Positions 18,576 through 26,195 of a stretch of DNA of 64,000 bases are shown in pieces. The notes beneath the pieces are model-generated. The model saw only the letters and a program-made list of their open reading frames with translations, did not search any database and was not told the origin of the DNA. Every line of letters begins with the position of its first letter. Positions within the stretch are counted from its first letter, which is position 1. The DNA lies in contig JADJQX010000006.1 of the NCBI GenBank assembly GCA_016712525.1, forward strand, positions 1,054,001-1,118,000. Direction: 5' to 3'. The DNA is from Myxococcales bacterium. Lineage in GTDB: Bacteria; Myxococcota_A; Polyangia; Polyangiales; Polyangiaceae. The translations under genes and the position numbers were made by a program.

Positions 18576-19562
18576 ATGACGACGACCAAGAGAAGGCTCG
18601 GGGCCGAGGGCCCCTCGGTGTTTCCTATCGCGCTCGGCTGCATGAGCATGTCGGGCATGTACGGGCCGGCCGACGACACGACGAGCGTCGCGGCGATCCA
18701 CGAGGCGATCGAGCGGGGCGTCGACCTGCTCGATACGGGTGATTTCTACGGGATGGGCGCGAACGAGCAGCTCGTCCGGCGCGCCATCGAAGGGCGCCGC
18801 GACAAGGTGAAGATCTCCGTGAAGTTCGGCGCGCTGCGCGGCCCCGACGGGGCATGGCTCGGCGTCGACGGGCGGCCGGCAGCCGTGAAGAGCTTCGCGG
18901 CCTACAGCTTGAATCGGCTCGGCGTCGAGGTGATCGACGTGTACAGGCCCGCCCGGCTCGACCCCTCCGTGCCCATCGAAGAGACCATCGGCGCCATCGC
19001 GGATCTCGTGAAGCAGGGCTACGTGCGGCATATCGGGCTCTCCGAGGTCGGCGCGGAGACCGTGCGCCGCGCGGCCGCCGTGCACCCGATCGCCGACCTC
19101 CAGATCGAGTACTCGCTCCTGAGCCGGGCCCCCGAGGCCAAGATCTTCCCGGTGCTGCGGGAGCTCGGCGTCGGAGCGACGCTCTACGGCGCCCTCTCGC
19201 GCGGGCTCCTCGGCGGCCGAACGCCGACCGGCGCGTCCGACTTCCGCGCCTACCTGCCGCGCTTCTCGGGCGAGAACCGCGCGAGGAACGACGCCCTCGT
19301 GGCGAAGCTCGCGGCCTTCGCCGAGGCTCGCGGCCAGACACCCGCCGAGACGGCGATCGCCTGGGTGCTCGCGAAGCAGCCCGACTTCGTGCCGCTCGTC
19401 GGGGCTCGCACGCCCGCTCAGGTCGCCTCGATGGTGAAGGCGCTCGAGAGGCCCCTCTCCTCCGCCGAGGTCGCCGAGCTCGAGGGCCTCGTCCCCGTGG
19501 GCGCCGCCGCAGGCACACGCTACGCTGAGGCCCAGATGGCCCACCTCGACAGCGAAGGCTGA
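18576..19562 (+). CDS. aldo/keto reductase lacking the canonical catalytic histidine
   Basis: A 328-residue NADPH-dependent aldo/keto reductase. Conserved features: GCMSMSGMYG near 21-30, DTGDFYGMG with catalytic Asp53 and Tyr58, Lys83 in KISVKFG, the HIGLSEVGAETV block, and the cofactor end LVGARTPAQV. The segment that normally carries the catalytic His (pattern LYxxHRxD) reads DVYRPARLDP at 121-130, with Ala126 where His is expected. I believe an AKR subfamily with this replacement exists, so it may still be an enzyme with altered pH or substrate preference. Divergent from a LysR gene. Substrate unknown. Confidence 0.92.
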   Translation: MTTTKRRLGAEGPSVFPIALGCMSMSGMYGPADDTTSVAAIHEAIERGVDLLDTGDFYGMGANEQLVRRAIEGRRDKVKISVKFGALRGPDGAWLGVDGRPAAVKSFAAYSLNRLGVEVIDVYRPARLDPSVPIEETIGAIADLVKQGYVRHIGLSEVGAETVRRAAAVHPIADLQIEYSLLSRAPEAKIFPVLRELGVGATLYGALSRGLLGGRTPTGASDFRAYLPRFSGENRARNDALVAKLAAFAEARGQTPAETAIAWVLAKQPDFVPLVGARTPAQVASMVKALERPLSSAEVAELEGLVPVGAAAGTRYAEAQMAHLDSEG

Positions 19563-19620
19563 GCCCCGCGCCCGGCGGATTTCGGGTGAGCGTCGCGCGC
19601 CGCCGAGCGAGGATTCGGCC

Positions 19621-20520
19621 ATGCGACGGAGCCCCCGCACCGAGGTCACGAAGCTCGACGACTACCGCATCGAGATCGTCGGCGCCGACCCCACCTCCCT
19701 CGACGACCTCGTGCACGTGTTGCTCACGGTCTCGTGGTCTGCGTTCCTCGGCGTGATCGCGGTGGTCTACGTGGCGCTCAACGCGCTCTTCGGCCTCGCG
19801 TACTTGGCCGTGGGGGGCGTCGAGGGGGTGCGAGGGTTCGCGGACGCGTTCTACTTCAGCGTGCAGACCATGGGCACGGTGGGGTACGGCGCCATGTTCC
19901 CGAAGACTCACCCCGCGAACCTGCTCGTGGTGCTCGAGTCGCTGACCGGGCTCGTCGTCACCGCCGTCGCCACGGGGCTCGTCTTCATGAGGTTCTCGCG
20001 CACCCGCCCGAAGGTGCGGTTTTCCACGAAGGTGACGCTCGGGGAGCTCGAGGGCACACCTACGCTCATGATCCGCGTGGGGAATCGGCGGCGCTCCGGG
20101 ATCCTCGACGCCTCGGCGCGCCTCACGATCGTGCGGACCTCGCGGGGGAAAGACGGGGTGGCTCACTACTTCTCGGAGCATGTGCCGCTCGTCCACGAGC
20201 GCACGGGTGTGCTCGGCCGCGCGCTCACGCTCCGGCACGTGATCGACGAGCGCAGCCCGATCTTCCGGGACACCCCGGAGTCCTTCGAGGCGGGGGACAT
20301 CGAGCTTTCGCTCGCGGTCTCGGGCACCGACGAGACCACCCTGCAGCCCGTGCACGCCCGCGCGACGTGGTCGGCGAAGAACGTCGTGTGGGGGGCGCGC
20401 CCGGCCGACATGCTCTCGGAGCCCGAGAGCGACGTCGTCCGGATGGACCTCCGCAAGTTCGACGACGTCATCGCGACCGAGGCCCTGCCCGGGTTCCCCT
20501 ACGGAGAGGCGCCTCGTTGA
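19621..20520 (+). CDS. inward-rectifier-type potassium channel (KirBac-like)
   Basis: A 299-residue two-helix K+ channel. Outer helix at about 36-62, pore helix and selectivity filter TVGYG at 86-90, inner helix at about 100-122 ending in FMRFSRTRP, then a C-terminal beta-rich cytoplasmic domain (KVRFSTKVTLGELEGTPTLMIRVGNRR, HVIDERSPIF) characteristic of Kir/KirBac channels. The N-terminal slide-helix region precedes TSLDDL. It should conduct K+ across the inner membrane, with gating by lipids or ligands as in the family. Start at ATG 19621 with AGGA upstream. No operon partner; it follows the aldo/keto reductase by 58 bases. Confidence 0.95.
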   Translation: MRRSPRTEVTKLDDYRIEIVGADPTSLDDLVHVLLTVSWSAFLGVIAVVYVALNALFGLAYLAVGGVEGVRGFADAFYFSVQTMGTVGYGAMFPKTHPANLLVVLESLTGLVVTAVATGLVFMRFSRTRPKVRFSTKVTLGELEGTPTLMIRVGNRRRSGILDASARLTIVRTSRGKDGVAHYFSEHVPLVHERTGVLGRALTLRHVIDERSPIFRDTPESFEAGDIELSLAVSGTDETTLQPVHARATWSAKNVVWGARPADMLSEPESDVVRMDLRKFDDVIATEALPGFPYGEAPR

Positions 20521-20530
20521 GCGCCGGGCG

Positions 20531-21274
20531 TCAGTTCACCCCGAAGCATATGAGCGAGTACTTCTGGAGCTCGGAGGTCACACACGAGTAAGCCGAGTCT
20601 TCGGTCCACTCTTTTCCGGGGCGCCCGGTGGCTTGGGTCCGGTGCCCCGTCATCCCACCCTCGAATTGCCCGTTCGTCGCCCAGCTCTGGCACGTCTTCG
20701 GATGTTTGATCCCGTTCGACGAGGTCCCGGTCCACCATCGCTCGGGCGCGACGTCCCCGTATTCGTCCCGGAGGAGCGGGGCCTCGGGGAACCCCTCGAA
20801 CGACGCGCGCGTGGCGAAGAGCACCTTGTTCGTGCCGACCTCGAGCCACGGGCCCCCGTCCGGGACGCGATCTTTGGCGTCGGTCGTGGCGTCCGACAGC
20901 CACGCGCGGTAGGTGCCGGGGAGCCTTGCGGCCGTGGCCGAGGAGCGGCACCGCTGATCGGCCCCCGCGAGCCCCCCCATGTTCGCGTCGTACACCGAGC
21001 GGGTGACGAAGACGAAGGTGGACGACGCGGCGTCGACCTCGGGGCTCGCGTCGCCGCCCGGGCCCGCGTCGCCGCCCGGGCCCGCGTCGGGCGCCGGCCC
21101 GGTGTCGCCCGACGTTTCGCCATCGATCGTGGGTCCAGCGTCCCCCGCGAGGGCCGGGCCCGTGTCGGCGCCGTCGAGGCTGCCGCCGAGATCGATCGTA
21201 CGAGTGCACGCCAGGGCGACGGTGGGCAGCACGACGAGGGCGGCGAGCGAGAGGCACGAGCGACGGGGCGGCAC
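20531..21274 (-). CDS. lipoprotein with DUF1554-like (C-type-lectin-fold) domain
   Basis: A 247-residue lipoprotein. A GTG at 21274 starts a signal peptide ending in the lipobox VALAC; the upstream open frame overlaps the next gene and is not used. After a repetitive DAGPGG-type linker (about 35-75) comes a domain with FVTRSVYDANMGGLAGADQRC, LPGTYRAWLSD, DRVPDGGPW, WWTGTS and CQSWATN, the pattern of secreted DUF1554 domains with a C-type-lectin-like fold. Two cysteines near the end (YSCVTS, SLICFGVN) would form the closing disulfide. Ligand unknown. The gene lies downstream of the second ECF cassette. Confidence 0.82.
   Translation of the reverse strand: MPPRRSCLSLAALVVLPTVALACTRTIDLGGSLDGADTGPALAGDAGPTIDGETSGDTGPAPDAGPGGDAGPGGDASPEVDAASSTFVFVTRSVYDANMGGLAGADQRCRSSATAARLPGTYRAWLSDATTDAKDRVPDGGPWLEVGTNKVLFATRASFEGFPEAPLLRDEYGDVAPERWWTGTSSNGIKHPKTCQSWATNGQFEGGMTGHRTQATGRPGKEWTEDSAYSCVTSELQKYSLICFGVN
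21051..21086. repeat. 2 x 18-bp exact tandem repeat inside lipoprotein linker
   Basis: Two perfect copies of TCGCCGCCCGGGCCCGCG, in frame, encoding part of the Asp-Ala-Gly-Pro-Gly-Gly linker of the lipoprotein at 20531-21274. Repeat number could vary without breaking the frame. Confidence 0.85.
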
Positions 21275-21315
21275 GCCCGAAGGTGTAGCCGGCCCACGTC
21301 GACGCGCCAAACAAA

Positions 21316-21750
21316 TCAGAGCCCGTCGAGGCACGGCGTCGCGCGTTTGCAGTCGGGGCCCGCCGTGCGAACGCAGGCGACGAAGGTGTCCCTCGACGCC
21401 TTGGCCGTCGTGCATTTGGTGCGGCACGAGGCGAGCGCGGCCGCGTCGATGCACTCGAAGAAATGGAGGTTATCGCACGAGGACTGGCACTGCATGAGGC
21501 CGAGGTCCGGAGCCGAGGCGTCGCCTGTGCCGATCCCGCCGCCTCCGCCGCCCCCACCACCTTCGCCGCCCGACTCGAGGCTCCCGCACGACTTCGGGAT
21601 GTCGCCGCAGGTGTTGCCGTTCACGCAGTCGATCTGGAACTGGTACGCGCTCTTCTGGCACTCGGCCTCGCACGCGGCGCGGTCGCCCACCTTGATGAAG
21701 CTGCACGAGACGAGCTTCGCGCAGGCGGTCTGGCACGTGGCGGAGGTCAC
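21316..21750 (-). CDS. Cys-rich protein with duplicated CX3C motif, coupled to anti-sigma gene
   Basis: A 144-residue protein with fourteen or more cysteines arranged as two similar halves: CQTAC ... C ... CEAEC ... C in residues 6-50 and CQSSC ... C ... CRTKC ... C in residues 88-135, joined by a Gly/Ser-rich linker with a run of Gly. CX3C pairs of this kind suggest paired-helix disulfide hairpins or metal ligands. No signal peptide is visible, although so many cysteines would fit the periplasm better. The GTG start at 21750 overlaps the stop of the anti-sigma gene (GTGA at 21747-21750), so it is the last gene of the ECF operon. Family not recognised. Confidence 0.72.
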   Translation of the reverse strand: MTSATCQTACAKLVSCSFIKVGDRAACEAECQKSAYQFQIDCVNGNTCGDIPKSCGSLESGGEGGGGGGGGGIGTGDASAPDLGLMQCQSSCDNLHFFECIDAAALASCRTKCTTAKASRDTFVACVRTAGPDCKRATPCLDGL

Positions 21751-22583
21751 GCCCGCAGGTCAGAAGCCCGAGGGCGCGAGCGGTCCACGGCGGGCACGAA
21801 CACGCTCTTCGGGTGCGCCTTTCGGAAGCGGTCGGCTCGGGCTTTTGCCGCGCCGCCCTCTCCGCGCCGCACGAGCGCCTGGATGGCGACGAGCTCGCGT
21901 TCTTCGGTGAGGCGTCCGCGTGGGAACCTCGCCTCGTGGGCGGCGACGGCCTCGAGGCTCGCGCCGGTGTCCCCTCGGGCGAGCGCGCTTCGGGCACGGT
22001 CCACGAGGGCTCGCTCGGCGGCGAGGTCGGCGTCCCTCGCGTCTTGCGTGGCGGCCGGAGCCTCCGTGGCGACGGGTGGAGCCACCGACGTCGTGCCCCG
22101 CGCGGTCGCGACGAGCGGGAGCGAAGGGGCCGTGGTCGCGGACGGGAGCGGCTCGGGCGCGGACGGGGCCAACGTGAGGGCGGGCGGAGCGCTCGGGCTC
22201 GGGCTCGCGCTCGCGCTCACGGTAGGCTGCGGCGCGATGGGCTCGGGGCGGCGGGACCGCTCGACGGCGGCTCCCGTGCCTGCGCCCACGACGAACGCGA
22301 GCGCCGCGAGGCCGGCCGCCGTCTTGGCGGTCACTACGCCGAGGGGGAGCTTCGTCGCCGCGCCCGCCCCGGCTGCCAGGGGCGCCCCTCCCGCGGCCCC
22401 TCCCGCCGCGGCGTTAGCCGTACCTGCCGCGGCCACGCCGACCGCGCCCGCACCGACCGACAGCAACACACGCGAGAAGAGCTTGTCGGCCCGAGCCGCG
22501 TCGTGGGGCAGGTGCTCCCGTTCGGCCGCGAGCGCGCGGGCCGCGAGGCCTCCCAGGGGTTCGAGCGGTTCGTTCGCGCTCAC
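21747..22583 (-). CDS. anti-sigma-like membrane protein with TPR-like tail (cassette 2)
   Basis: A 278-residue protein starting with GTG overlapping the sigma stop (GTGA at 22580-22583). N-terminal cytoplasmic part about 1-35, hydrophobic Ala/Gly-rich stretches at about 40-60 and 85-105 (TAAGLAALAFVVGAGTGAA), a Ser/Pro/Ala linker, and a helical C-terminus (ERALVDRARSALARGDTGAS, EARFPRGRLTEERELVAIQALV, ADRFRKAHPKSVF) that aligns by eye with the tail of the anti-sigma at 13563-14387. No zinc motif. Expected to hold the neighbouring sigma factor at the membrane. A longer upstream frame is the antiparallel shadow of the sigma gene. Confidence 0.78.
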   Translation of the reverse strand: MSANEPLEPLGGLAARALAAEREHLPHDAARADKLFSRVLLSVGAGAVGVAAAGTANAAAGGAAGGAPLAAGAGAATKLPLGVVTAKTAAGLAALAFVVGAGTGAAVERSRRPEPIAPQPTVSASASPSPSAPPALTLAPSAPEPLPSATTAPSLPLVATARGTTSVAPPVATEAPAATQDARDADLAAERALVDRARSALARGDTGASLEAVAAHEARFPRGRLTEERELVAIQALVRRGEGGAAKARADRFRKAHPKSVFVPAVDRSRPRASDLRA

Positions 22584-23101
22584 GGCATCTCTCCGAGCTT
22601 TCGAATGTGCCTCTCGAACTCGCCGCGCGCCAGGCGGATCCGCGAGTAGGCCGTGTTGAGCGGGATCCCGAGGTGGTCGGCGATCTCTTGAGCCGTGAGG
22701 CCGTCGATGTCGAACATCACCAAGACGGCACGTTTCTCGAAGTCCATCGCGTCGAGGGCCTTGTGGCAGAGCGCGCGCGCCCGGGCGCCTTCGAGGTGCT
22801 CGTCGGGGAGGGGCGCGTCGTCGCGTGGGTCGATCTCGGGGGGGCTCGCGACCTCGTTTTTGTGGCGTGCGAGGCGGCGATGGTCTCGGGCCATGCGGTA
22901 GGCGAAACCGAACAGCCACGGGCGCATGGGGCGGGTCGGGTCGTACTCGTGGAGGTGGCGATGGACGGCGACGAACACGTCGTGGGCGACGTCCTCGACC
23001 TCGGCCGAGGAGACCCCGAGCCGTCGCAACGTCGCGTGCACGTAGTCCACGTTCGCGTCGTAGATGGCTCGAAATGCCGTGAGCGCGAGGTCGTGGCCCA
23101 T
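22580..23101 (-). CDS. ECF-subfamily RNA polymerase sigma factor (cassette 2)
   Basis: A 173-residue ECF sigma factor. Region 2: AFRAIYDANVDYVHATLRRLG, DVAHDVFVAVHRHLHEYD and WLFGFAYRMARDHRR (about 9-80). A short acidic linker precedes region 4 (LDAMDFEKRAVLVMFDIDGL, EIADHLGIPLNTAYSRIRLARGEFERHI). Its ATG at 23101 is one base from the stop of the upstream barrel gene, and its stop overlaps the anti-sigma start, so all are one transcript. The barrel gene leads the operon. Target promoters unknown; autoregulation from the promoter upstream of 24116 is likely. Confidence 0.92.
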   Translation of the reverse strand: MGHDLALTAFRAIYDANVDYVHATLRRLGVSSAEVEDVAHDVFVAVHRHLHEYDPTRPMRPWLFGFAYRMARDHRRLARHKNEVASPPEIDPRDDAPLPDEHLEGARARALCHKALDAMDFEKRAVLVMFDIDGLTAQEIADHLGIPLNTAYSRIRLARGEFERHIRKLGEMP

Positions 23102-23102
23102 G

Positions 23103-24116
23103 TCAGAAGCGCACCCCGACGGTGGCGCCGAGCCTGCCGACGACCGGAGAGGTCTCCCAGAGCGAGCGCCCGTCGATCCGAAGGTCGGAGCGCAAGACCG
23201 TGACGATGCCGTCGAGCGCGAGCCGCACGAAGAGCCGCTCCGTCACGTCGTGCGTGAGTGCCATACGCGCGCCGAGCCCGGCGTACGCCGAGAGGGCCGA
23301 CCGTGGTGCGTCGACGTCGAGCGAGCGTGCGTAGAGAAACCCGAGCTGCCCCGTTCCGCACACCGCGACGAACGAAAAGCGCGCGCACGCCGCGACGAGG
23401 CCCGACGTCACGGCGCCCTCGGCCGTGCCCCTGCCGCCGCTCCCGATGCTCACGCCCGAAGGCAACGTGCTCGCGACCTCGAGCTCGAGCGCCGCGCGGC
23501 GGTAGGCGATGCGCGCCCCGAGGGCGAGCCCCAGGGTCGCCGAGGGCGTGTCGCCGAGAGAGCCCACAGGACCGAGAAAAACGCGGGCCTCCGGTTTCGG
23601 AGGAGGGGCGACGGGCTCGGATTTGGTCGGCTCGGATTTGGTCGGCTCGATCTTCTCCGGCTCGGGCTTCTGGTCCGGTTTTGGCTCGGGCTTTGGCTCG
23701 GGCTTTGGTTCGTGCTTGGGAGGCTCCGGGCGGAAGGCGGCGTCCGGATCGAGCCCAAGGGCGGCCGCCATGGCGAGCGCGTCGACGAGCTCGGCGCAGC
23801 TCTTGGAGTCGATCTCTTTCGTGCCCCCCATGCCGAGGCGGCCGACGAAGGCGCTCCCTCGACGGGCGAGGCTCACGGAGACGGACCTGTCGCCCTTCGT
23901 GACGAACGGGTCGTAGCCCAGCCGCGCCGCTACGGCGTCGACGAAGGTGCCGCGGTCGGGGCAGCTCGCCGCCTCCGTGGAGACGGTGTAGGTGAGCGTC
24001 GCGCGGACGTGCGGTGCGGGGTCCGCCGCGGCGGCGCTCGAGAGCGTGAGCGCGGTCCCGAGGCTCAGGGCGCCGCACGCTCGACGTGCCGTTGAGCTCG
24101 TGCGGGACGCTGCCAT
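23103..24116 (-). CDS. periplasmic domain plus outer-membrane barrel-like protein (ECF-cassette paralogue 2)
   Basis: A 337-residue envelope protein. Signal peptide to about residue 33 (LTLSSAAAA), then a domain of about 95 residues with TLTYTVSTEAASCPDRGTF, VAARLG, FVGRLGMGG and SCAELVDALAMAAALGLDPD. It has a charged-proline linker of EPKP and EPTKS repeats (about 135-175), and a beta-rich C-terminus ending VGRLGATVGVRF with terminal Phe as in barrels. Same plan as 16313-17329. The ATG at 24116 is chosen because it begins the signal peptide. The first domain, a small domain seen in myxobacterial proteins of this layout, has no known role. Confidence 0.8.
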   Translation of the reverse strand: MAASRTSSTARRACGALSLGTALTLSSAAAADPAPHVRATLTYTVSTEAASCPDRGTFVDAVAARLGYDPFVTKGDRSVSVSLARRGSAFVGRLGMGGTKEIDSKSCAELVDALAMAAALGLDPDAAFRPEPPKHEPKPEPKPEPKPDQKPEPEKIEPTKSEPTKSEPVAPPPKPEARVFLGPVGSLGDTPSATLGLALGARIAYRRAALELEVASTLPSGVSIGSGGRGTAEGAVTSGLVAACARFSFVAVCGTGQLGFLYARSLDVDAPRSALSAYAGLGARMALTHDVTERLFVRLALDGIVTVLRSDLRIDGRSLWETSPVVGRLGATVGVRF

Positions 24117-24201
24117 CGGACGCGCCAGAGATAGGCGTAGCCGCGACCCCACGCAAGCACGACGCGTCCCCGCGCGGCACCTCGAGGACGATCCACGTGC
24201 C

Positions 24202-24206
24202 GTTCC
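24202..24206 (-). promoter_or_regulatory. candidate ECF-type -35 element (GGAAC) upstream of cassette 2
   Basis: GGAAC read leftward, 86 bases before the start codon of the cassette-leading gene, is the classic ECF -35 core. I could not find an equally convincing -10, so this is weak. Confidence 0.25.
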
Positions 24207-24286
24207 GGCCTGGAAAAACGGACGTCGATGCGGCAGTACTATCGACGAAGGTGGTCGCGGCGCGAAGGCCCGAGAAGGACGTGTGC

Positions 24287-25231
24287 ATGCCCTCATTCGC
24301 TCGAAATCCTCGGGATCCGAAGCGCCTCCTCACGGTGAGCCTGGGGTCGCTCGCGCTCGTGTCGTGCGGCCTCTCGTTCGACGTGCAGGAGGTCTTTGGG
24401 CCCGACGACGGGGGGCCCTTCGTAGGGCAGGGTGGCGGTGCGGACGCCGCCGCGATCGACGCGCAGGTCGCGCCCGATGCGCCTGGCACGGACGCGCCGG
24501 TGGAGACCGATGCTGGCAGGGCGGACGCCACGGTCGACGCGAGCGACGCCGGCGGCTGCACGACGATCCTCAAGGAGGACTTCACCGTCGGGGCGGGGGC
24601 GTTCACGCTCGTCGGCTCTCGGACGGCCGTCGAGAACGGCAAGCTTCGCCTCCTGCCCGACGACGTGCTGGCGCTCTCGACCTTCGGGGTCGCCGTCTGG
24701 AACCCTCCGGCCGACGTCCTCGATTTCGACGCGACCTTCACCGTGACCACGGGCCGCCTCGAGGCGATCTACGTCACCGCGGACGGGTTCGCGTTTTCGT
24801 GGCTCGAGCGGCCGGTGCCCGGGAACGCCACGTTCGGCTCGGGCAACGACCTCGGCATGACGAGCTCCCCGGGTGGACAGCGGGGCTTCGCCACTGTGCT
24901 CGACATCTATCCGCAGGCCCTCGAAGATCGCTACTTCGCGCTGAACGAGATCGCCCCGAACGGCGTCCGGTTCGCGGCGGGTGGCGGCATCTTCGGCACG
25001 CTCGAGGCCACAGGTCCGGTGAAGCTCGGCTACCGCGTGTCTCGCCGAGGTAGCCAAGTCACGACCGTGATCGACCGGTCGGGGGCCGCGGTGAACGGTC
25101 CTGTCATGCGGACCACGACCCTCGGCGCGGCGACCACGCCGTACCGCTCGTTCGTCTTCTCGACGGCCGCCGGAGGTGCGCACTCGCCCGGGTTTTTCCT
25201 GGACGACGTCGAAATTCGCTCGTGTCCATGA
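24287..25231 (+). CDS. lipoprotein with LamG/jelly-roll-like mature domain
   Basis: A 314-residue lipoprotein: signal peptide with lipobox ALVSC, a Gly/Ala/Asp-rich linker (about 40-90) and a mature beta domain with DFTVGAGAFTLVGSR, KLRLLPDDVLALSTFG, DFDATFTVTTGRLEAIYVTADGFAF, GFATVLDIYP, VKLGYRVSRRGSQVTTVIDRSG and DDVEIRSCP. This is the layout of concanavalin-like jelly-roll domains found in secreted binding proteins, although that is judged from pattern only. Two cysteines, at GGCTTIL and the C-terminus, may bridge. The ATG at 24287 begins the signal peptide. Divergent from cassette 2 across 170 bases. Confidence 0.75.
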   Translation: MPSFARNPRDPKRLLTVSLGSLALVSCGLSFDVQEVFGPDDGGPFVGQGGGADAAAIDAQVAPDAPGTDAPVETDAGRADATVDASDAGGCTTILKEDFTVGAGAFTLVGSRTAVENGKLRLLPDDVLALSTFGVAVWNPPADVLDFDATFTVTTGRLEAIYVTADGFAFSWLERPVPGNATFGSGNDLGMTSSPGGQRGFATVLDIYPQALEDRYFALNEIAPNGVRFAAGGGIFGTLEATGPVKLGYRVSRRGSQVTTVIDRSGAAVNGPVMRTTTLGAATTPYRSFVFSTAAGGAHSPGFFLDDVEIRSCP

Positions 25232-25244
25232 GAGGAGCGTCGAG

Positions 25245-26195
25245 CTACGACGATCGCAAGAGCTCGAGCACGTGGTCGGCCGCCAGGAGCCCGCTCTCGT
25301 ACGCGCTCTCGATGCGACCGTCGCCGAGGTAGTCGCCCGCGACCACCAGGCGCGCGTCGGGATCGACGAGAGCTTCCGTCTCCTCTTTCCGGTGCGTGCG
25401 GGCGTAGCGCCACCTGTGGACGAGCGCGAACGACGGGATCTCGTCGGCGCCGAGGGCCGCGGCGGCGAGGGGAACGAGCTCTTTCTCGACCTCGCTCGGG
25501 GATCGCTCGAGGTGCGCGCGTGCGAACTCTCGCGTCGTATGGAAGACCCACGTCTCGCGGTCGGACCCGAGCTCGCGCTCGGCCCGCTCGAACGGGCTCG
25601 GTAGGGTCGTGGGCGCTCGCCGCACCCGCGAAAACGTGACGACCAGAGCGAAACACGGCTCGGACCCGATCGAGGCGAGCCGAGGCTCGTCGGCGAGCGC
25701 GAAGCCTCGGAGGAGAGCGCGTGTTTGCTCGGGAGGCGCCGTCACGACGAGCACGCGCCCCGCATGGGTCTCGCGCCCGTCGCCGTCGCGGGTGACGTCG
25801 AGGCGAAATCCATGCTCGTCGCGGCGCACGCGGGTGACCTCGGCGCGCGATCGCACGTCGAGCTCGCGCGCCATGTGCCGGGCCAGGGCGCCCATGGTAG
25901 GCGCCGCGCGGTAGGTGGGGGCGCCGTTCGTGCTCTCGATCGGCACGACGATCCCTTCGGACTCGAGCGCGTGCACGTAGGCGCCGAACGTGGCGCGCCG
26001 GACGTCGAAGCGCCGTGCCCCGTGGTCGAACGTGCCATGCTCGAAGGTGCGCGTCGAAGCGCGCCCGCCCGGGGTTTTTCCCTTGTCGAGCACCGTCGCA
26101 CGCACACCACCACGCGCGAGGGCCCGAGCGCATGCGAGGCCCGCGATGCCCGCGCCGACGATGACGACGGGGTGCTCAGAAGAAGCGCGAGACAC
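25245..26195 (-). CDS. FAD-dependent NAD(P)-binding oxidoreductase (renalase-like)
   Basis: A 316-residue flavoprotein with the ADP-binding dinucleotide fold at the extreme N-terminus (VVIVGAGIAGLACARALARGG), the glutamate-equivalent strand VLDKGKTPGGRAST, a GATHGA-like segment HGARRF, and the C-terminal FAD motif VAGDYLGDGRIESAYESGLLAA. This is the amine-oxidase/renalase-like family of about 320 residues. It starts with GTG at 26195, overlapping the end of the cupin gene by 20 bases; there is no later usable start before the GxGxxG motif. Last gene of the pteridine-reductase/cupin operon. The substrate may be a reduced cofactor or an amine; both are inference. Confidence 0.88.
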   Translation of the reverse strand: MSRASSEHPVVIVGAGIAGLACARALARGGVRATVLDKGKTPGGRASTRTFEHGTFDHGARRFDVRRATFGAYVHALESEGIVVPIESTNGAPTYRAAPTMGALARHMARELDVRSRAEVTRVRRDEHGFRLDVTRDGDGRETHAGRVLVVTAPPEQTRALLRGFALADEPRLASIGSEPCFALVVTFSRVRRAPTTLPSPFERAERELGSDRETWVFHTTREFARAHLERSPSEVEKELVPLAAAALGADEIPSFALVHRWRYARTHRKEETEALVDPDARLVVAGDYLGDGRIESAYESGLLAADHVLELLRSS

